Assembly (NCBI GenBank): GCA_017405945.1 | Contig: JAFQZL010000061.1 | Coordinates: forward strand, 1-38,281 | From: Acidaminococcaceae bacterium | GTDB taxonomy: Bacteria > Bacillota > Negativicutes > Acidaminococcales > Acidaminococcaceae | DNA: 38,281 nucleotides | Direction: 5' to 3' | Shown here: piece by piece, positions 30,413 through 38,281 of the stretch | Numbering within the stretch: the first letter of the stretch is position 1 | How the letters are laid out: each line of letters begins with the position of its first letter | Notes under the pieces: model-generated | What the model saw: the letters and a program-made list of their open reading frames with translations, nothing else | Databases searched by the model: none | What the model was told of the DNA's origin: nothing | Made by a program: the position numbers and the translations under genes

Positions 30413-31013
30413 CTTCCAACGCCACCGCCTTCCTCAGAATCAATACTTCTTCCCGCCAGCGGGCCCCCAGTTCGTCCAGGCTTTCCCGTCCGGTTCCCAT
30501 GTTGGGATCATATTCCATGGGCTTGCCGAAGATGACCCGCACTTTGGGCCAGCCCTTATGCCTGCTGAAATCTGTTCCGTATATATAGGCAGGAACGATC
30601 TGCGCCTTCCGTTTGATGCCCATCATGAAAGCGCCGCCGCCGGCCCGGCCCAGTTCCCCGTTTTTACTGCGGGTGCCTTCCGGAAACACGGCCAGTACTT
30701 TATTTTCTTTCAGGATCGTCAGCCCGGTTTTGATAGCTTCCCGGTCCATCTCACCCCGTTTTACGGGAAAGGCTCCCAGTTTGCGGATCAGGGCGCCAAA
30801 CCATGCCGGTTTGAACAACTCTGATTTCGCCATGAAATGCACCTTCCGCGTTGCCGACGCGCCCAGCACGGGCGGATCCAGCAGGCTCAGATGGTTGCTG
30901 GCGATGACCACGGGGCCTTCTTTCGGAATATTTTCCCTGCCGTAGATTTCCAGGCGGAGAAAGAGTTTGAAGAGCGGAGGCCAGGTGAGATAACAGAAGT
31001 CGTAAAGTGTCAT
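30393..31013 (-). CDS. plsC: 1-acyl-sn-glycerol-3-phosphate acyltransferase
   Basis: 206-residue membrane-associated acyltransferase that adds the second acyl chain to lysophosphatidic acid, giving phosphatidic acid. Seen: the catalytic NHLSLLDPPV (H-x4-D motif), the Arg-containing region GAFPVKRGEMD, the substrate motif FPEGTRSKNGELG and the VPAYIYGTD segment near block IV. A hydrophobic N-terminal stretch would anchor it in the inner membrane. Its ATG shares one base with the cmk stop (TAATG), and its end overlaps ispH by 20 bases, so all three are translationally coupled. Confidence 0.93.
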   Translation of the reverse strand: MTLYDFCYLTWPPLFKLFLRLEIYGRENIPKEGPVVIASNHLSLLDPPVLGASATRKVHFMAKSELFKPAWFGALIRKLGAFPVKRGEMDREAIKTGLTILKENKVLAVFPEGTRSKNGELGRAGGGAFMMGIKRKAQIVPAYIYGTDFSRHKGWPKVRVIFGKPMEYDPNMGTGRESLDELGARWREEVLILRKAVALEDESHSS

Positions 31014-31681
31014 TACTGTCTTTCCTTTACAAGTTCCATAACTTTATCCGTCACCTGTTCAATGTTCATGGCAGACGTGTCCAGATAAATGGCGTCTTCC
31101 GCCTGGCGCAGGGGGGATACTTCCCGTTCGCTGTCCTGTTTGTCGCGGAAGGCAATGTCTTCCTGGAGTTTTTTGTAGTCTACTTTCTCCCCCTTGGCTT
31201 CCAGTTCGAGGCCGCGGCGGCGGGCCCGTTCTTCTACGGTAGCGGTGAGGAAGATTTTGCACTGGGCATCGGGAAAGACGACGGTGCCGATGTCACGGCC
31301 GTCCATGACGATACCGCCTTCGTCGCCCATGCGGCGCTGCTGGTCGACCATGGCAGTACGGACTTCCGGCACGGCGGCCACTTTGGAAACCAGTCCGGTC
31401 ACTTCGGCGGTGCGGATGGCATCCGTCACTTCTGTTCCGTCCACGAAGACGCGGTTGACTGCGTTTTCCGGGCGGAAGGTGATGCGGATTTCGTTGGCCA
31501 GTTTGCCGGCCAGTTCCGGGGAAAAGGGTTCTCCTGTCTGCAGGAGTTTCCAGGTTACCGCCCGGTACATAGCGCCGGTGTCGATGTAGGCGAAGCCGAG
31601 TTTGCCGGCTGCCAGTTTGGCGATGGTGCTTTTGCCTGCGCCTGCAGGTCCGTCGATGGCGAGTACAAATCCTTTTTTCAT
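31013..31681 (-). CDS. cmk: Cytidylate kinase
   Basis: 222-residue P-loop kinase phosphorylating CMP and dCMP. Seen: IDGPAGAGKSTIAKLAA (P-loop, 10-26), YIDTGAMYRAVTW (nucleoside binding), VVFPDAQCKIFLTA with VMDGRDIGT just before it (CMP site), the lid residues VEERARRRGLEL, and DTSAMNIEQV at the end. The length is typical. AAAAGGTGA precedes the ATG. It is the first gene of the cmk-plsC-ispH/rpsA unit. The 100 bases to the upstream BaiN-like gene are AT-rich and may hold its promoter, but I see no convincing match. Confidence 0.95.
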   Translation of the reverse strand: MKKGFVLAIDGPAGAGKSTIAKLAAGKLGFAYIDTGAMYRAVTWKLLQTGEPFSPELAGKLANEIRITFRPENAVNRVFVDGTEVTDAIRTAEVTGLVSKVAAVPEVRTAMVDQQRRMGDEGGIVMDGRDIGTVVFPDAQCKIFLTATVEERARRRGLELEAKGEKVDYKKLQEDIAFRDKQDSEREVSPLRQAEDAIYLDTSAMNIEQVTDKVMELVKERQ

Positions 31682-31781
31682 AGTAAATCACCTTTTAGTT
31701 ATATTAATTGTAAGTAAAAGGATTCGCAAAACTGTTCCTCTTTGCTATTTCCTTTTCCTTACCAATTGTAGTAATAAAAAC

Positions 31782-33110
31782 TTATTTATTACTCAAAACT
31801 GTTTGCGCCGCATTTAGCCCGGCAACGTAGCCGCTGCTGAAGGCGGCCTGCAAGTTGAAGCCGCCGGTGTAGCCGTCTACGTCCATGACTTCGCCGGCAA
31901 ACCAGAGTCCGCCGATGCGTTTGGCTTTCATGGTTTTGGGGTCTATCTCTTTCAGCGCGACGCCGCCGGCTGTGACGATGGCTTCCCGCAAAGGTCTTGT
32001 CCCCACAATGGGAATGGTAAAGTTCTTTACGGCCTGTACAAGGGCCAGGCGTTCGTCTTTTGAAATCTGGCTCACGGGTTTGCCGCCATCCAGAAAGGCT
32101 GCGTCCAGAACAGGCGCTACCAGAGGCTGGGGCAACAGCTTGCGTACGACTTCGGCCAGCCGCAATTTGCTGAATTCCTGAAAATCCCGTATGAGCCTGG
32201 CATCCAGCTTGTCTTCGGACAGGACCGGTTTCAGGTCGATGGAAAGTTCCAGTTCCGGCTGGTTGTAATGTTCCAGCCGCGCCACCTTACGGCTCATGGT
32301 GAGGCAGATGGGTCCGGCTATGCCGCCCCGGATGAACTGCAGCTCGCCGAATTCTTTTGCCGCAACTTTGCCGTCCGCCAGCACGGAAGCTTCTACATTC
32401 TTAAGAGAAAGCCCTTCCAGGTCTTCGATAAATCCTTCTTCCGGTTCCAGCGGAACCAGTGCAGGAAGCAGCGGTTCCATGGATATTCCAAGTTTCTCCA
32501 GCACCGGTACGAAGTTTCCGTCCGAGCCGGTTCCGGGATAGGAAGCTCCCCCGGTGCAGACGATTACCGCTCCTGCGTCCAGGGTGTGTTCCGGTCCCAG
32601 CTTCGCCTTCCCTTTGGTATTGCTGCGAAAGTCCTGCCCTTCCCTGCGCCCGTCGTTTTCCACATTACGATAGCGGACACCGGTCACCTGGCCGGGCTTC
32701 ACAACGAAGCCGGAAGCCTGCACACCGGTAACCAGACGGCCGCCCGACTGTTGCAGCGCTGACGTCAGGGCTTCAATCACATCTTTCGCTTTCCCGGAAG
32801 CGGGAAAGACACGGCCGCCCCGTTCCACAACGGTTTCCAGCCCGCGCTCGTGAAAGAAGCGCAGCAAGTCTTCATTGGTAAACTGCTGCAGCGCGCTGAA
32901 AAGGAACTTGCCGTTGCCCGGCAGGTTGGGAATGAATTCCTCCACCGGACTGGCGTTGGTAAAGTTACACCGGCCCTTGCCGGTGATCATCATCTTTTTA
33001 CCCGGTTCCTTCATACGCTCCAGCACTACGACGGAAGCGCCCTGCTGCGCGGCCGTGATGCCTGCCATGAGGCCGGCCGCCCCGCCGCCGATTACTACTA
33101 TGTCTGGCAT
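31782..33110 (-). CDS. BaiN/HI0933-type flavoprotein (NAD(P)/FAD-dependent oxidoreductase)
   Basis: 442-residue flavoprotein of the HI0933/BaiN family. Seen: the FAD motif VVIGGGAAGLMAGITAAQQG at the very N-terminus, followed by the family-specific KKMMITGKGRCNFTN. Later segments are VIVCTGGASYPGTGSDG, TAGGVALKEIDPKTM and GLWFAGEVMDVDGYTGGFNL, the C-terminal FAD contact. Some gut members reduce bile-acid intermediates, but most have no known substrate, so no function is assigned. Its start is one base after the rluB stop, with AAGAAGG inside rluB. It is the last gene of the S2P-scpA-scpB-rluB operon. Confidence 0.9.
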   Translation of the reverse strand: MPDIVVIGGGAAGLMAGITAAQQGASVVVLERMKEPGKKMMITGKGRCNFTNASPVEEFIPNLPGNGKFLFSALQQFTNEDLLRFFHERGLETVVERGGRVFPASGKAKDVIEALTSALQQSGGRLVTGVQASGFVVKPGQVTGVRYRNVENDGRREGQDFRSNTKGKAKLGPEHTLDAGAVIVCTGGASYPGTGSDGNFVPVLEKLGISMEPLLPALVPLEPEEGFIEDLEGLSLKNVEASVLADGKVAAKEFGELQFIRGGIAGPICLTMSRKVARLEHYNQPELELSIDLKPVLSEDKLDARLIRDFQEFSKLRLAEVVRKLLPQPLVAPVLDAAFLDGGKPVSQISKDERLALVQAVKNFTIPIVGTRPLREAIVTAGGVALKEIDPKTMKAKRIGGLWFAGEVMDVDGYTGGFNLQAAFSSGYVAGLNAAQTVLSNK

Positions 33111-33111
33111 A

Positions 33112-34029
33112 TTATACCTTCTTTATACGTTTCGGTTTACCGTCTTCTGCACGTTTGGCCGGTTTTTCTTCCGGTTTAAAACGCGGTCTTGCTGGTTTTC
33201 GTCCTTCCGGCTTTGCCACGGCGGTCCGTTTCGGTTTCCCTTCTCCCGCCGGTTTGGCTTTCTTTTCCGGTTTCGATTCCGCTGCCGGTTTCTTTTCCGG
33301 ATCCCGTTTCAGGCCACAGGCAGCCCGCAGTTCTTCAATCTCTTCATTGAACAGCTCACGGCAGTCGCCCCGCCGCAGCCCAGTGAGAGTCAGGGGACCC
33401 ATCATCACGCGCCGCAGATACCGCACCGGAAAACCGATGTAATCGCACATCCGGCGCACCTGCCGGTTCCGTCCCTCATGGATCGTCACCGTAAAACGGG
33501 TCAGGTTCTTATCATAATCATAGCCCAGCAGGTTTACCAGAGCCGGCGCGGTCATGCCATCTTCCAGCTTCACGCCGATGCGCAGCAGGTCCAGCTTGTC
33601 CTGGGGCACAATGCCGGGCACTGTCACTTCGTAGGTCTTATTCACCTCGTGACTGGGATGGGTCATGGCCTGGGCCAGTTCCCCGTCATTAGTGAGAAGC
33701 AGCAGCCCTTCCGTGTTGTAATCCAGCCGCCCTACCGGGTATACACGCTGGGGAATATCCTTGACAAAATCCGCAATGGATTTGCGGCCTTCCGGGTCTT
33801 TCATAGTGGTCACCACGCCCCGGGGCTTGTAAAACAGCAGGTATGTCTTGCGTTCCCGGTGCACGGGATGCCCGTCTACCGTGATGAACGCGTTGGGTCC
33901 CACCTTGGTTCCCAGTTCTTTCACGACCTTGCCGTTCACTTTTACGCGCCCGGCCGTAATATATTCTTCCGCTTCCCGGCGGGAAGCCACGCCGGCCGCA
34001 GCCAGCACTTTCTGCAATCTCTCTTCCAT
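33112..34029 (-). CDS. rluB: 23S rRNA pseudouridine synthase, RluB type, with basic tail
   Basis: 305-residue RNA-modifying enzyme. An S4 domain (1-60) starts ERLQKVLAAAGVASRREAE; a RsuA/RluB-type synthase domain follows, with the catalytic Asp103 in GRLDYNTEGLLLLTND and the segment HEGRNRQVRRMCDYIGFPV. It would convert one uridine of 23S rRNA helix 80 to pseudouridine, by family analogy. Residues about 235-305 form a Lys/Pro/Ala/Arg-rich disordered tail, as in many RluB proteins. Its start codon shares one base with the scpB stop (TAATG). The order scpA-scpB-rluB is widely conserved in Firmicutes, which supports RluB over RsuA. Confidence 0.92.
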   Translation of the reverse strand: MEERLQKVLAAAGVASRREAEEYITAGRVKVNGKVVKELGTKVGPNAFITVDGHPVHRERKTYLLFYKPRGVVTTMKDPEGRKSIADFVKDIPQRVYPVGRLDYNTEGLLLLTNDGELAQAMTHPSHEVNKTYEVTVPGIVPQDKLDLLRIGVKLEDGMTAPALVNLLGYDYDKNLTRFTVTIHEGRNRQVRRMCDYIGFPVRYLRRVMMGPLTLTGLRRGDCRELFNEEIEELRAACGLKRDPEKKPAAESKPEKKAKPAGEGKPKRTAVAKPEGRKPARPRFKPEEKPAKRAEDGKPKRIKKV

Positions 34030-34610
34030 TAATCTGTTTCCTCTCCTGTCTCATCCATTTCCAGTAGCGACAACTGCTGGGGATGCTTCGCCGCGTCTTC
34101 CGCCAGGATGTCCGGCATGGCGGGCAGGTCTTTCAGCGCCTTCAGACCGAACACTTCCAGAAACCGGTCAGTAGTTTTATACAAAATCGGACGGCCCGCC
34201 GTGTCCTTGCGCCCGGCCTCCGCAATCAGTTCCCATTCCAGCAGCGTATTGACTACGCCATCCACACTGACCCCGCGGATCGCTTCCATTTCGGTGCGGG
34301 TCACAGGCTGGCGGTACGCGACGATCGCCAGGGTCTCCATAGCCGCGTTGGACAGCTTCAGTTCCTGGGTCCCGGCCAGCTGCAGGATCATCTCATGATG
34401 GCAGGCCTTGGTGCAAAGCTGCCAGCCTTCCGCCACTTCCCGCAGTTCCAGACCGCGTTTTTCCGATTTGTATTCTTCCTGAAGCAGGCCCAGAAGCTCC
34501 CAGGTCTGGGGCTTGTTCAATCCTAACAGTTCCGCCAGCTGCGGCACGCCGAGAGGTTCCCCCGCAGCGAAAAGCAGCGCTTCCAGCCGGCCCATGTTAT
34601 CCTGCTGCAT
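34029..34610 (-). CDS. scpB: Segregation and condensation protein B
   Basis: 193-residue partner of the SMC condensin complex, built of two winged-helix domains. Seen: LEALLFAAGEPLGVPQLAELLG at the start (first domain, given here in two parts around LGVPQ), the central SNAAMETLAIVAYRQPVTR, and IRGVSVDGVVNTLLE, hallmarks of ScpB. The acidic C-terminus (DETGEETD) is common. It overlaps scpA by 14 bases and rluB by one base. Acts with ScpA and SMC in chromosome compaction and segregation. Confidence 0.94.
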   Translation of the reverse strand: MQQDNMGRLEALLFAAGEPLGVPQLAELLGLNKPQTWELLGLLQEEYKSEKRGLELREVAEGWQLCTKACHHEMILQLAGTQELKLSNAAMETLAIVAYRQPVTRTEMEAIRGVSVDGVVNTLLEWELIAEAGRKDTAGRPILYKTTDRFLEVFGLKALKDLPAMPDILAEDAAKHPQQLSLLEMDETGEETD

Positions 34611-35343
34611 CCGGTTCCCCTCCTATCAGTACCGGCTCATGGACGGTACGTAAAAAAATGTAGATTGGCGCAAAGGCCATGCTCTGGCTGATGCGCACCA
34701 CCTGTAAACGAAGCAGTTCAAGCACTGCCAGAAACGACGCCACCATCTCGCCGGAGCTGCCCGATTTGACAAAAGCCTTCTCGAACTCGATGCCTTCGGG
34801 ATAATTTTCCAGCAGCTTCACAATCTCCTGCATCTTGGCGCCCACATCATACTCCTGCCGGTCCACCACCGCGATCTGGCGCCGCAGCGAGCCGGACAGG
34901 CCCGCCAGAGCCAGCAGCAGCTCGATCACCGGATAGTAATGCAGGTTCCGCAGTTTGCTGTCGGCAAAATACGGCCTGCGGGTATGCTGCCGGGCTGCCG
35001 TCTGTTTCATCGTTTCCAGCTGTTTGGCCACCGCCTTGATGCAGCGGTATTCCAACAGCATCTGCACCAGCATATCCCGGGGGTCCGCTTCATCCTCATC
35101 CTCCGGCTCTGTCTTCGGCAACAGCATGCGGGACTTGATCTGCAGCAGCAGGGAGGCCATCACCAGGAACTGGCTGGCCGCTTCCAGATCCGTTTCCGTG
35201 AAGGAATGCAGATAGGAAATGTACTGGTCGGTAATGGACACGATGGGGATATCATAGATATCCATCTTATTCTTTTCAATTAAATGTATCAACAGGTCCA
35301 GAGGCCCTTCAAAATCAAGGACCCGGACCACCGGATCGGACAT
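34597..35343 (-). CDS. scpA: Segregation and condensation protein A
   Basis: 248-residue kleisin that bridges the SMC heads. Seen: the N-terminal LDFEGPLDLLIHLIEKNKMD, which binds the SMC neck, followed by IYDIPIVSITDQYISYL, the helix-rich ASQFLVMASLLLQIKSRMLL and the C-terminal winged helix with VASFLAVLELLRLQVV. The length is normal. It starts 12 bases after the site-2 protease stop and overlaps scpB by 14 bases. Confidence 0.95.
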   Translation of the reverse strand: MSDPVVRVLDFEGPLDLLIHLIEKNKMDIYDIPIVSITDQYISYLHSFTETDLEAASQFLVMASLLLQIKSRMLLPKTEPEDEDEADPRDMLVQMLLEYRCIKAVAKQLETMKQTAARQHTRRPYFADSKLRNLHYYPVIELLLALAGLSGSLRRQIAVVDRQEYDVGAKMQEIVKLLENYPEGIEFEKAFVKSGSSGEMVASFLAVLELLRLQVVRISQSMAFAPIYIFLRTVHEPVLIGGEPDAAG

Positions 35344-35355
35344 ATGGAATTTCTC

Positions 35356-35976
35356 CTAAAACAATATGCTCGCAATCCCGTAACAAAGCTTCAGGTACCA
35401 GGAAGCCAGGGGCCCGATGATCATGTTAGATACGCCGCTGTACACGATGAGGACCAGGACAAGAAAACCGTACTGCCCCACAAAGCGTTCAAATTTATAC
35501 GCCGTCTCGTAATCCATGAAGGTCTCCAGAATCTTGGAACCGTCCAGCGGCGGGATCGGGATCAGGTTGAAGAAAGCGAACCAGACATTGTACAGCATGA
35601 GCCAGTACAGGAACTGGTTCACCATGTTGCTGGACATACCCAGACTGCCCCGGGCCGTCATGATCAGCACCGCCACGAAGCACAGGAACAAATTGGCCAG
35701 CGGGCCGGCCGCGGAAACCTTCAGTTGTCCGGAACGGTAATCCTTATAATACCGGGGATCGATCTCCACCGGTTTGGCCCAGCCGAAGCCGCACAGCACC
35801 AGCATCAGGGTACCCACGATATCCAGATGGGCCAGCGGATTCAGGGTCAGCCTGCCCTGCAGGCCGGGAGTGGGATCCCCCAGGCTGTCGGATACGCAGG
35901 CATGGGCGTATTCGTGAATAGTCAGCGCGATCAAAAGCGCCGGAGCACGGAACATTAACGTAGAAAAGTCTAACAC
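35356..35976 (-). CDS. Site-2 protease family membrane metalloprotease (M50, YwhC/Rv-type minimal)
   Basis: 206-residue polytopic zinc protease. The zinc site is HEYAH (His21, Glu22, His25), and the third ligand is Asp145 in NLIPIPPLDGSK. Four to five membrane helices; no PDZ or CBS domain, so it is the minimal class often found beside scpA. Its substrate is unknown. The start chosen is GTG 35976, seven bases after CGGAGGA. An in-frame ATG at 36027 would add 17 residues, lies close to the promoter and has no ribosome site. It is the first gene of the operon leading to scpA, scpB, rluB and the BaiN-like gene. Confidence 0.9.
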   Translation of the reverse strand: MLDFSTLMFRAPALLIALTIHEYAHACVSDSLGDPTPGLQGRLTLNPLAHLDIVGTLMLVLCGFGWAKPVEIDPRYYKDYRSGQLKVSAAGPLANLFLCFVAVLIMTARGSLGMSSNMVNQFLYWLMLYNVWFAFFNLIPIPPLDGSKILETFMDYETAYKFERFVGQYGFLVLVLIVYSGVSNMIIGPLASWYLKLCYGIASILF

Positions 35977-36040
35977 AGGCGTGTCCTCCGTTTTATATTT
36001 ATTTAATATGAAGAAAATTTTGTACACATATAACCAATTT

Positions 36041-36069
36041 ATTATAGCGCAAAAGCTGGATGTTGTCTA
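36041..36069 (-). promoter_or_regulatory. Promoter for the S2P-scpAB-rluB operon
   Basis: On the minus strand: TAGACA (36064-36069), exactly 17 bases, TATAAT (36041-36046). This is the most canonical sigma-A type promoter in the window, about 65 bases before the GTG. Confidence 0.7.
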
Positions 36070-36262
36070 TGAATTAACTGTAAAATCGACCGCACTTGTG
36101 TTTTACACCAAACAACAAAACTGCCGCAGAAAAATCTACGGCCGTTGTAAAAACGGGATTACTTATGCAATCTAAAACACGACAGTCAGACACCTAAACA
36201 AGCACGTCGTTTCCAATCGCAACGGTATTTCATCTCATATGCATTTTATTTATCTCCAAACT

Positions 36263-36273
36263 TATGATATAAT
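36263..36273 (+). promoter_or_regulatory. Extended -10 promoter (TATGATATAAT) for the esterase gene
   Basis: TATG, one base, perfect TATAAT at 36268-36273, about 58 bases before the ATG. The -35 position reads TTTATT, weak. Confidence 0.55.
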
Positions 36274-36330
36274 AAACATGAGCAAACACTAGTCACCCTG
36301 AAATTTTTACAATGAAGGAGCGTGTTACCC

Positions 36331-37101
36331 ATGCCATCACGTTACGACATAAATCATTTCAGCAACCACCTCTGGCGCGATATGAACATCCGCGTTTACG
36401 GTACGAAAGGCTGGCCGCTGCTGGTGTTCCCCACCCAGGACGCCATGTGCGACAACTATGAGAACTTCGGGATGATCGACGAACTGTCCGAATTCATTGA
36501 CAACGGCCAGTTCCAGCTGTTCTGCGTAGATACGGTAGATCAGGAAAGCTGGTCCGACAATTACGGCGACAAGTTTCTCCGGGCCGAGCGGCAGGAAAAT
36601 TATTACCGCTACATCACCGAAGAAGTGGTCCCCCTGATCCACGAACACAACCACAGCGACTGGCGGCCTCTCACCACAGGCTGCAGCATGGGCGCCACCC
36701 ACGCTGCCATCGTGTTCCTGCGCCGTCCCGACCTGTTCGAAGGAGTGATCGGTTTCTCCGGCTGCTACGACGCCCATTATTTCTTCGGGGCCTGGATGAA
36801 CAACACCCTGTACGATAACTCCCCCGCCACCTTTATGCCGAATCTGGCACCGGATCACCCCTACATCAGGCTGTTCAACCAGCGGTGCATCGTTTTCTGT
36901 GTAGGCCAGGGAGCCTGGGAAGACGAAGGCATCCGCACGCAGCGTATCCTGGACGAATCCTTCCGGGCCAAAGGCATCGCCGCCTGGTGCGATTTCTGGG
37001 GCTTCGACGTGAACCACGATTGGCCCTGGTGGAAGAAGATGTACCAGTACTTCCTGCCCCACGTGCTGAACCACTGCCGTGTACACGGACTGGAAGACTA
37101 G
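36331..37101 (+). CDS. Esterase-family alpha/beta hydrolase
   Basis: 256-residue cytoplasmic serine hydrolase of the esterase D-like family. The nucleophile elbow is GCSMGATHA with Ser119; the likely triad is completed by His229 in NHDWPWWKKM and an Asp near 198 in QGAWEDEG. The N-terminal half (NIRVYGTKGWPLLVFPTQDA and LFCVDTVDQESW) is typical of a group of putative esterases that, as I recall, often sits beside ATP-grasp ligase genes. The natural substrate is unknown. The ATG at 36331 is ten bases after AAGGAG; a GTG at 36322 is only one base from that site and unlikely. An ATP-grasp gene starts 15 bases after the stop. Confidence 0.82.
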   Translation: MPSRYDINHFSNHLWRDMNIRVYGTKGWPLLVFPTQDAMCDNYENFGMIDELSEFIDNGQFQLFCVDTVDQESWSDNYGDKFLRAERQENYYRYITEEVVPLIHEHNHSDWRPLTTGCSMGATHAAIVFLRRPDLFEGVIGFSGCYDAHYFFGAWMNNTLYDNSPATFMPNLAPDHPYIRLFNQRCIVFCVGQGAWEDEGIRTQRILDESFRAKGIAAWCDFWGFDVNHDWPWWKKMYQYFLPHVLNHCRVHGLED

Positions 37102-37116
37102 AAAGGAACCTATCCT

Positions 37117-38281
37117 ATGAACTTCGTTTTTATCTCCCCTCAATTCCCCCGCACCTACTGGAACTGGTGCGACCGTCTGAAAAAGAACGGCGCCAACGTG
37201 CTGGGAATCGGCGACACGCCCTATGACCAGCTGGACGACGCGCTGAAAAACGTTCTTACAGAGTATTACAAAGTAGGCACCCTGGAAGATTACGACCAAG
37301 TTTTCCGCGCCGTTGCTTTCTTCAGCTTCAAATACGGCAAGATCCACTGGCTGGAATCCAACAACGAATACTGGCTGGAGCATGACGCCATGCTGCGGAC
37401 CGATTTCAATATCCTCTCCGGCCCGGATGTAGATGAAATCCAGGCCTACCGCAGCAAAGCCGCCATGAAGCCCTACTATAAAAAAGCCGGCGTGCCTACC
37501 GCCCGACAGGCCCCTGTCACCACTCTGGAAGAAGCAAAGGACTTCATCAAACGGGTTGGCTACCCCGTCATCGTAAAACCGGAATACGGCGTGGGCGCCG
37601 CGGCCACCTACCGGCTGGAAAACCGGCATGAGCTGGAAGATTTCTTCTCTGACCTGCCGGAAGATTCCTATGTAATGGAAGAATTCGTGCCGGGCTGGAT
37701 CTGTTCCTACGACGCCATCGTGGATTCCCACAGCGAGGTGCTCTTTGAATCCATGAGCATCTCCCCGCCCATCATGGACATCGTGAACAACCAGACGGAA
37801 CTGATCTTCTACGTGCCGCCCTCTGTGGAACCCCAGCTGCAGAAACGGGGCCGCGCCACCGTCAAGGCTTTCGGCGTGAAGAGCCGCTTCGTGCATATGG
37901 AATTCTTCAAACTCACCAAAGCGAAAAAAGGCCTGGGCAAGGAATGCGACTTTGTGGGACTGGAAGTCAACATGCGTCCGGGCGGCGGCTATATGCCCGA
38001 CATGATGGACTTTGCCCACTCCACCGACGTGTACCAGCTCTGGGCCGACATGATCTGCTTTGACGAGCGCCGCCTGCCGGATAATCCGGACCAGCAGTAC
38101 TGTGTCTTCTTCGGTCAGCGGGACCACTTCCATTATCTCCACAGCCAGCAGGACATTATGGCAAAATACGGCAGCCGTATCAAAATGAACGAGCGCATGC
38201 CCGAAGTCCTGTCCACGGCCATGGGCAACCAGATGTACACCGCCCTGCTTCCCACGAAAGAAGACATGGACGAATTCGTGA
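37117..38281 (+). CDS. ATP-grasp family ligase, partial (C-terminus outside window)
   Basis: The first 388 residues of a soluble ATP-grasp enzyme, which uses ATP to join a carboxylate to an amine or thiol through an acyl phosphate. Visible: a small N-terminal domain (MNFVFISPQFPRTYWNW), a linker with SKAAMKPYYKKAGVPTAR, the ATP-lid lysine in YPVIVKPEYGVGA, SYVMEEFVPGWICSYDAIV and the metal-binding end FVGLEVNMRPGGGYMPDM (Glu and Asn). This resembles the carbamoyl-phosphate synthase large-chain/biotin carboxylase type fold, but the substrate is open. ATG 37117 follows AAAGGA, and only 15 bases separate it from the esterase gene, so they are co-transcribed. The frame is open to the right edge. 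Confidence 0.85.
   Translation, partial: MNFVFISPQFPRTYWNWCDRLKKNGANVLGIGDTPYDQLDDALKNVLTEYYKVGTLEDYDQVFRAVAFFSFKYGKIHWLESNNEYWLEHDAMLRTDFNILSGPDVDEIQAYRSKAAMKPYYKKAGVPTARQAPVTTLEEAKDFIKRVGYPVIVKPEYGVGAAATYRLENRHELEDFFSDLPEDSYVMEEFVPGWICSYDAIVDSHSEVLFESMSISPPIMDIVNNQTELIFYVPPSVEPQLQKRGRATVKAFGVKSRFVHMEFFKLTKAKKGLGKECDFVGLEVNMRPGGGYMPDMMDFAHSTDVYQLWADMICFDERRLPDNPDQQYCVFFGQRDHFHYLHSQQDIMAKYGSRIKMNERMPEVLSTAMGNQMYTALLPTKEDMDEFV

Larger units (their letters stand above)
35977..36330. other. Divergent intergenic region between S2P operon and esterase
   Basis: 354 AT-rich bases without a credible gene. It carries promoters for both sides. Around 36120-36155 there are two short imperfect hairpins (CCGCAGA with TCTACGG, CCGT with ACGG) of unclear role. 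Confidence 0.5.

Noticed and set aside
31770..31793. AT-only nine-pair hairpin at the end of the BaiN-like gene
   Set aside because: It overlaps the stop codon and has no GC pairs to make a stable terminator.
36337..38142. 601-residue open frame antisense to the esterase and ATP-grasp genes
   Set aside because: It spans two well-supported genes on the other strand. Its length comes from their codon bias; no start signal or protein family fits.

Overview
The window looks like a chromosomal segment of a diderm Firmicute (Negativicutes), most likely close to Acidaminococcus. This placement is inference. It rests on the fused IspH-ribosomal S1 gene, a Firmicutes-type gene order around cmk and scpA/scpB, a minimal-type SufC, and an outer-membrane porin-like beta barrel with a signal peptide. 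No rRNA, tRNA, prophage, transposase or CRISPR array was found. Most genes are tightly packed and have clear Shine-Dalgarno sites.

Layout. 1-2116: the start of a minus-strand SufC-type ATPase, a TSCPD-domain protein and UppP. 2147-2402: a long fold-back repeat between convergent genes. 2455-4656: a minus-strand pair of calcineurin-type phosphoesterases. 4938-5858: a secreted protein with a Trp/Gly then His-rich tail. 6060-9190: a C_GCAxxG_C_C redox protein, a CoA-disulfide/persulfide reductase with a rhodanese domain, and a ThiD/PdxK kinase. 9323-12306 (minus): an AbrB-type membrane protein, a YcxB-like protein and a glutamate/dicarboxylate symporter. The symporter is divergent from a small DUF6173-like gene. 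12947-15872 (minus): a secreted NFPD-repeat protein, a DD-carboxypeptidase and the MurNAc PTS permease MurP, which together suggest cell-wall turnover and recycling. 15999-16496: a nitroreductase.

16845-23519 is a six-gene tetrapyrrole operon: precorrin-2 dehydrogenase, hemA, hemC, cobA-hemD fusion, hemB and hemL. It makes uroporphyrinogen III from glutamyl-tRNA and leads towards precorrin-2/sirohydrochlorin, so siroheme or cobalamin is the likely end product. No hemE is present in the window. 23645-28227 (minus) holds a porin gene whose signal peptide is out of frame with its barrel, a flavodoxin with a long disordered basic N-terminus, an M18 aminopeptidase broken by a one-base frameshift, and type 2 IPP isomerase (fni). 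28289-31681 is cmk-plsC-ispH/rpsA. 31782-35976 is a site-2-protease-scpA-scpB-rluB-BaiN-like operon. The right end carries an esterase and an ATP-grasp ligase, probably the start of a small uncharacterised biosynthetic cluster that continues beyond the window.

Two regulatory patterns recur. Many promoters have a strong extended -10 (TGTG or TATG, one base, then TATAAT or TAAAAT) with a weak -35. Three intrinsic terminators sit directly in front of the Shine-Dalgarno of the next co-directional gene, leaving no room for a promoter (6611-6644, 10387-10427, 28246-28277). Two genes are frameshifted as given; whether these are real mutations or sequencing errors cannot be decided from the sequence alone.
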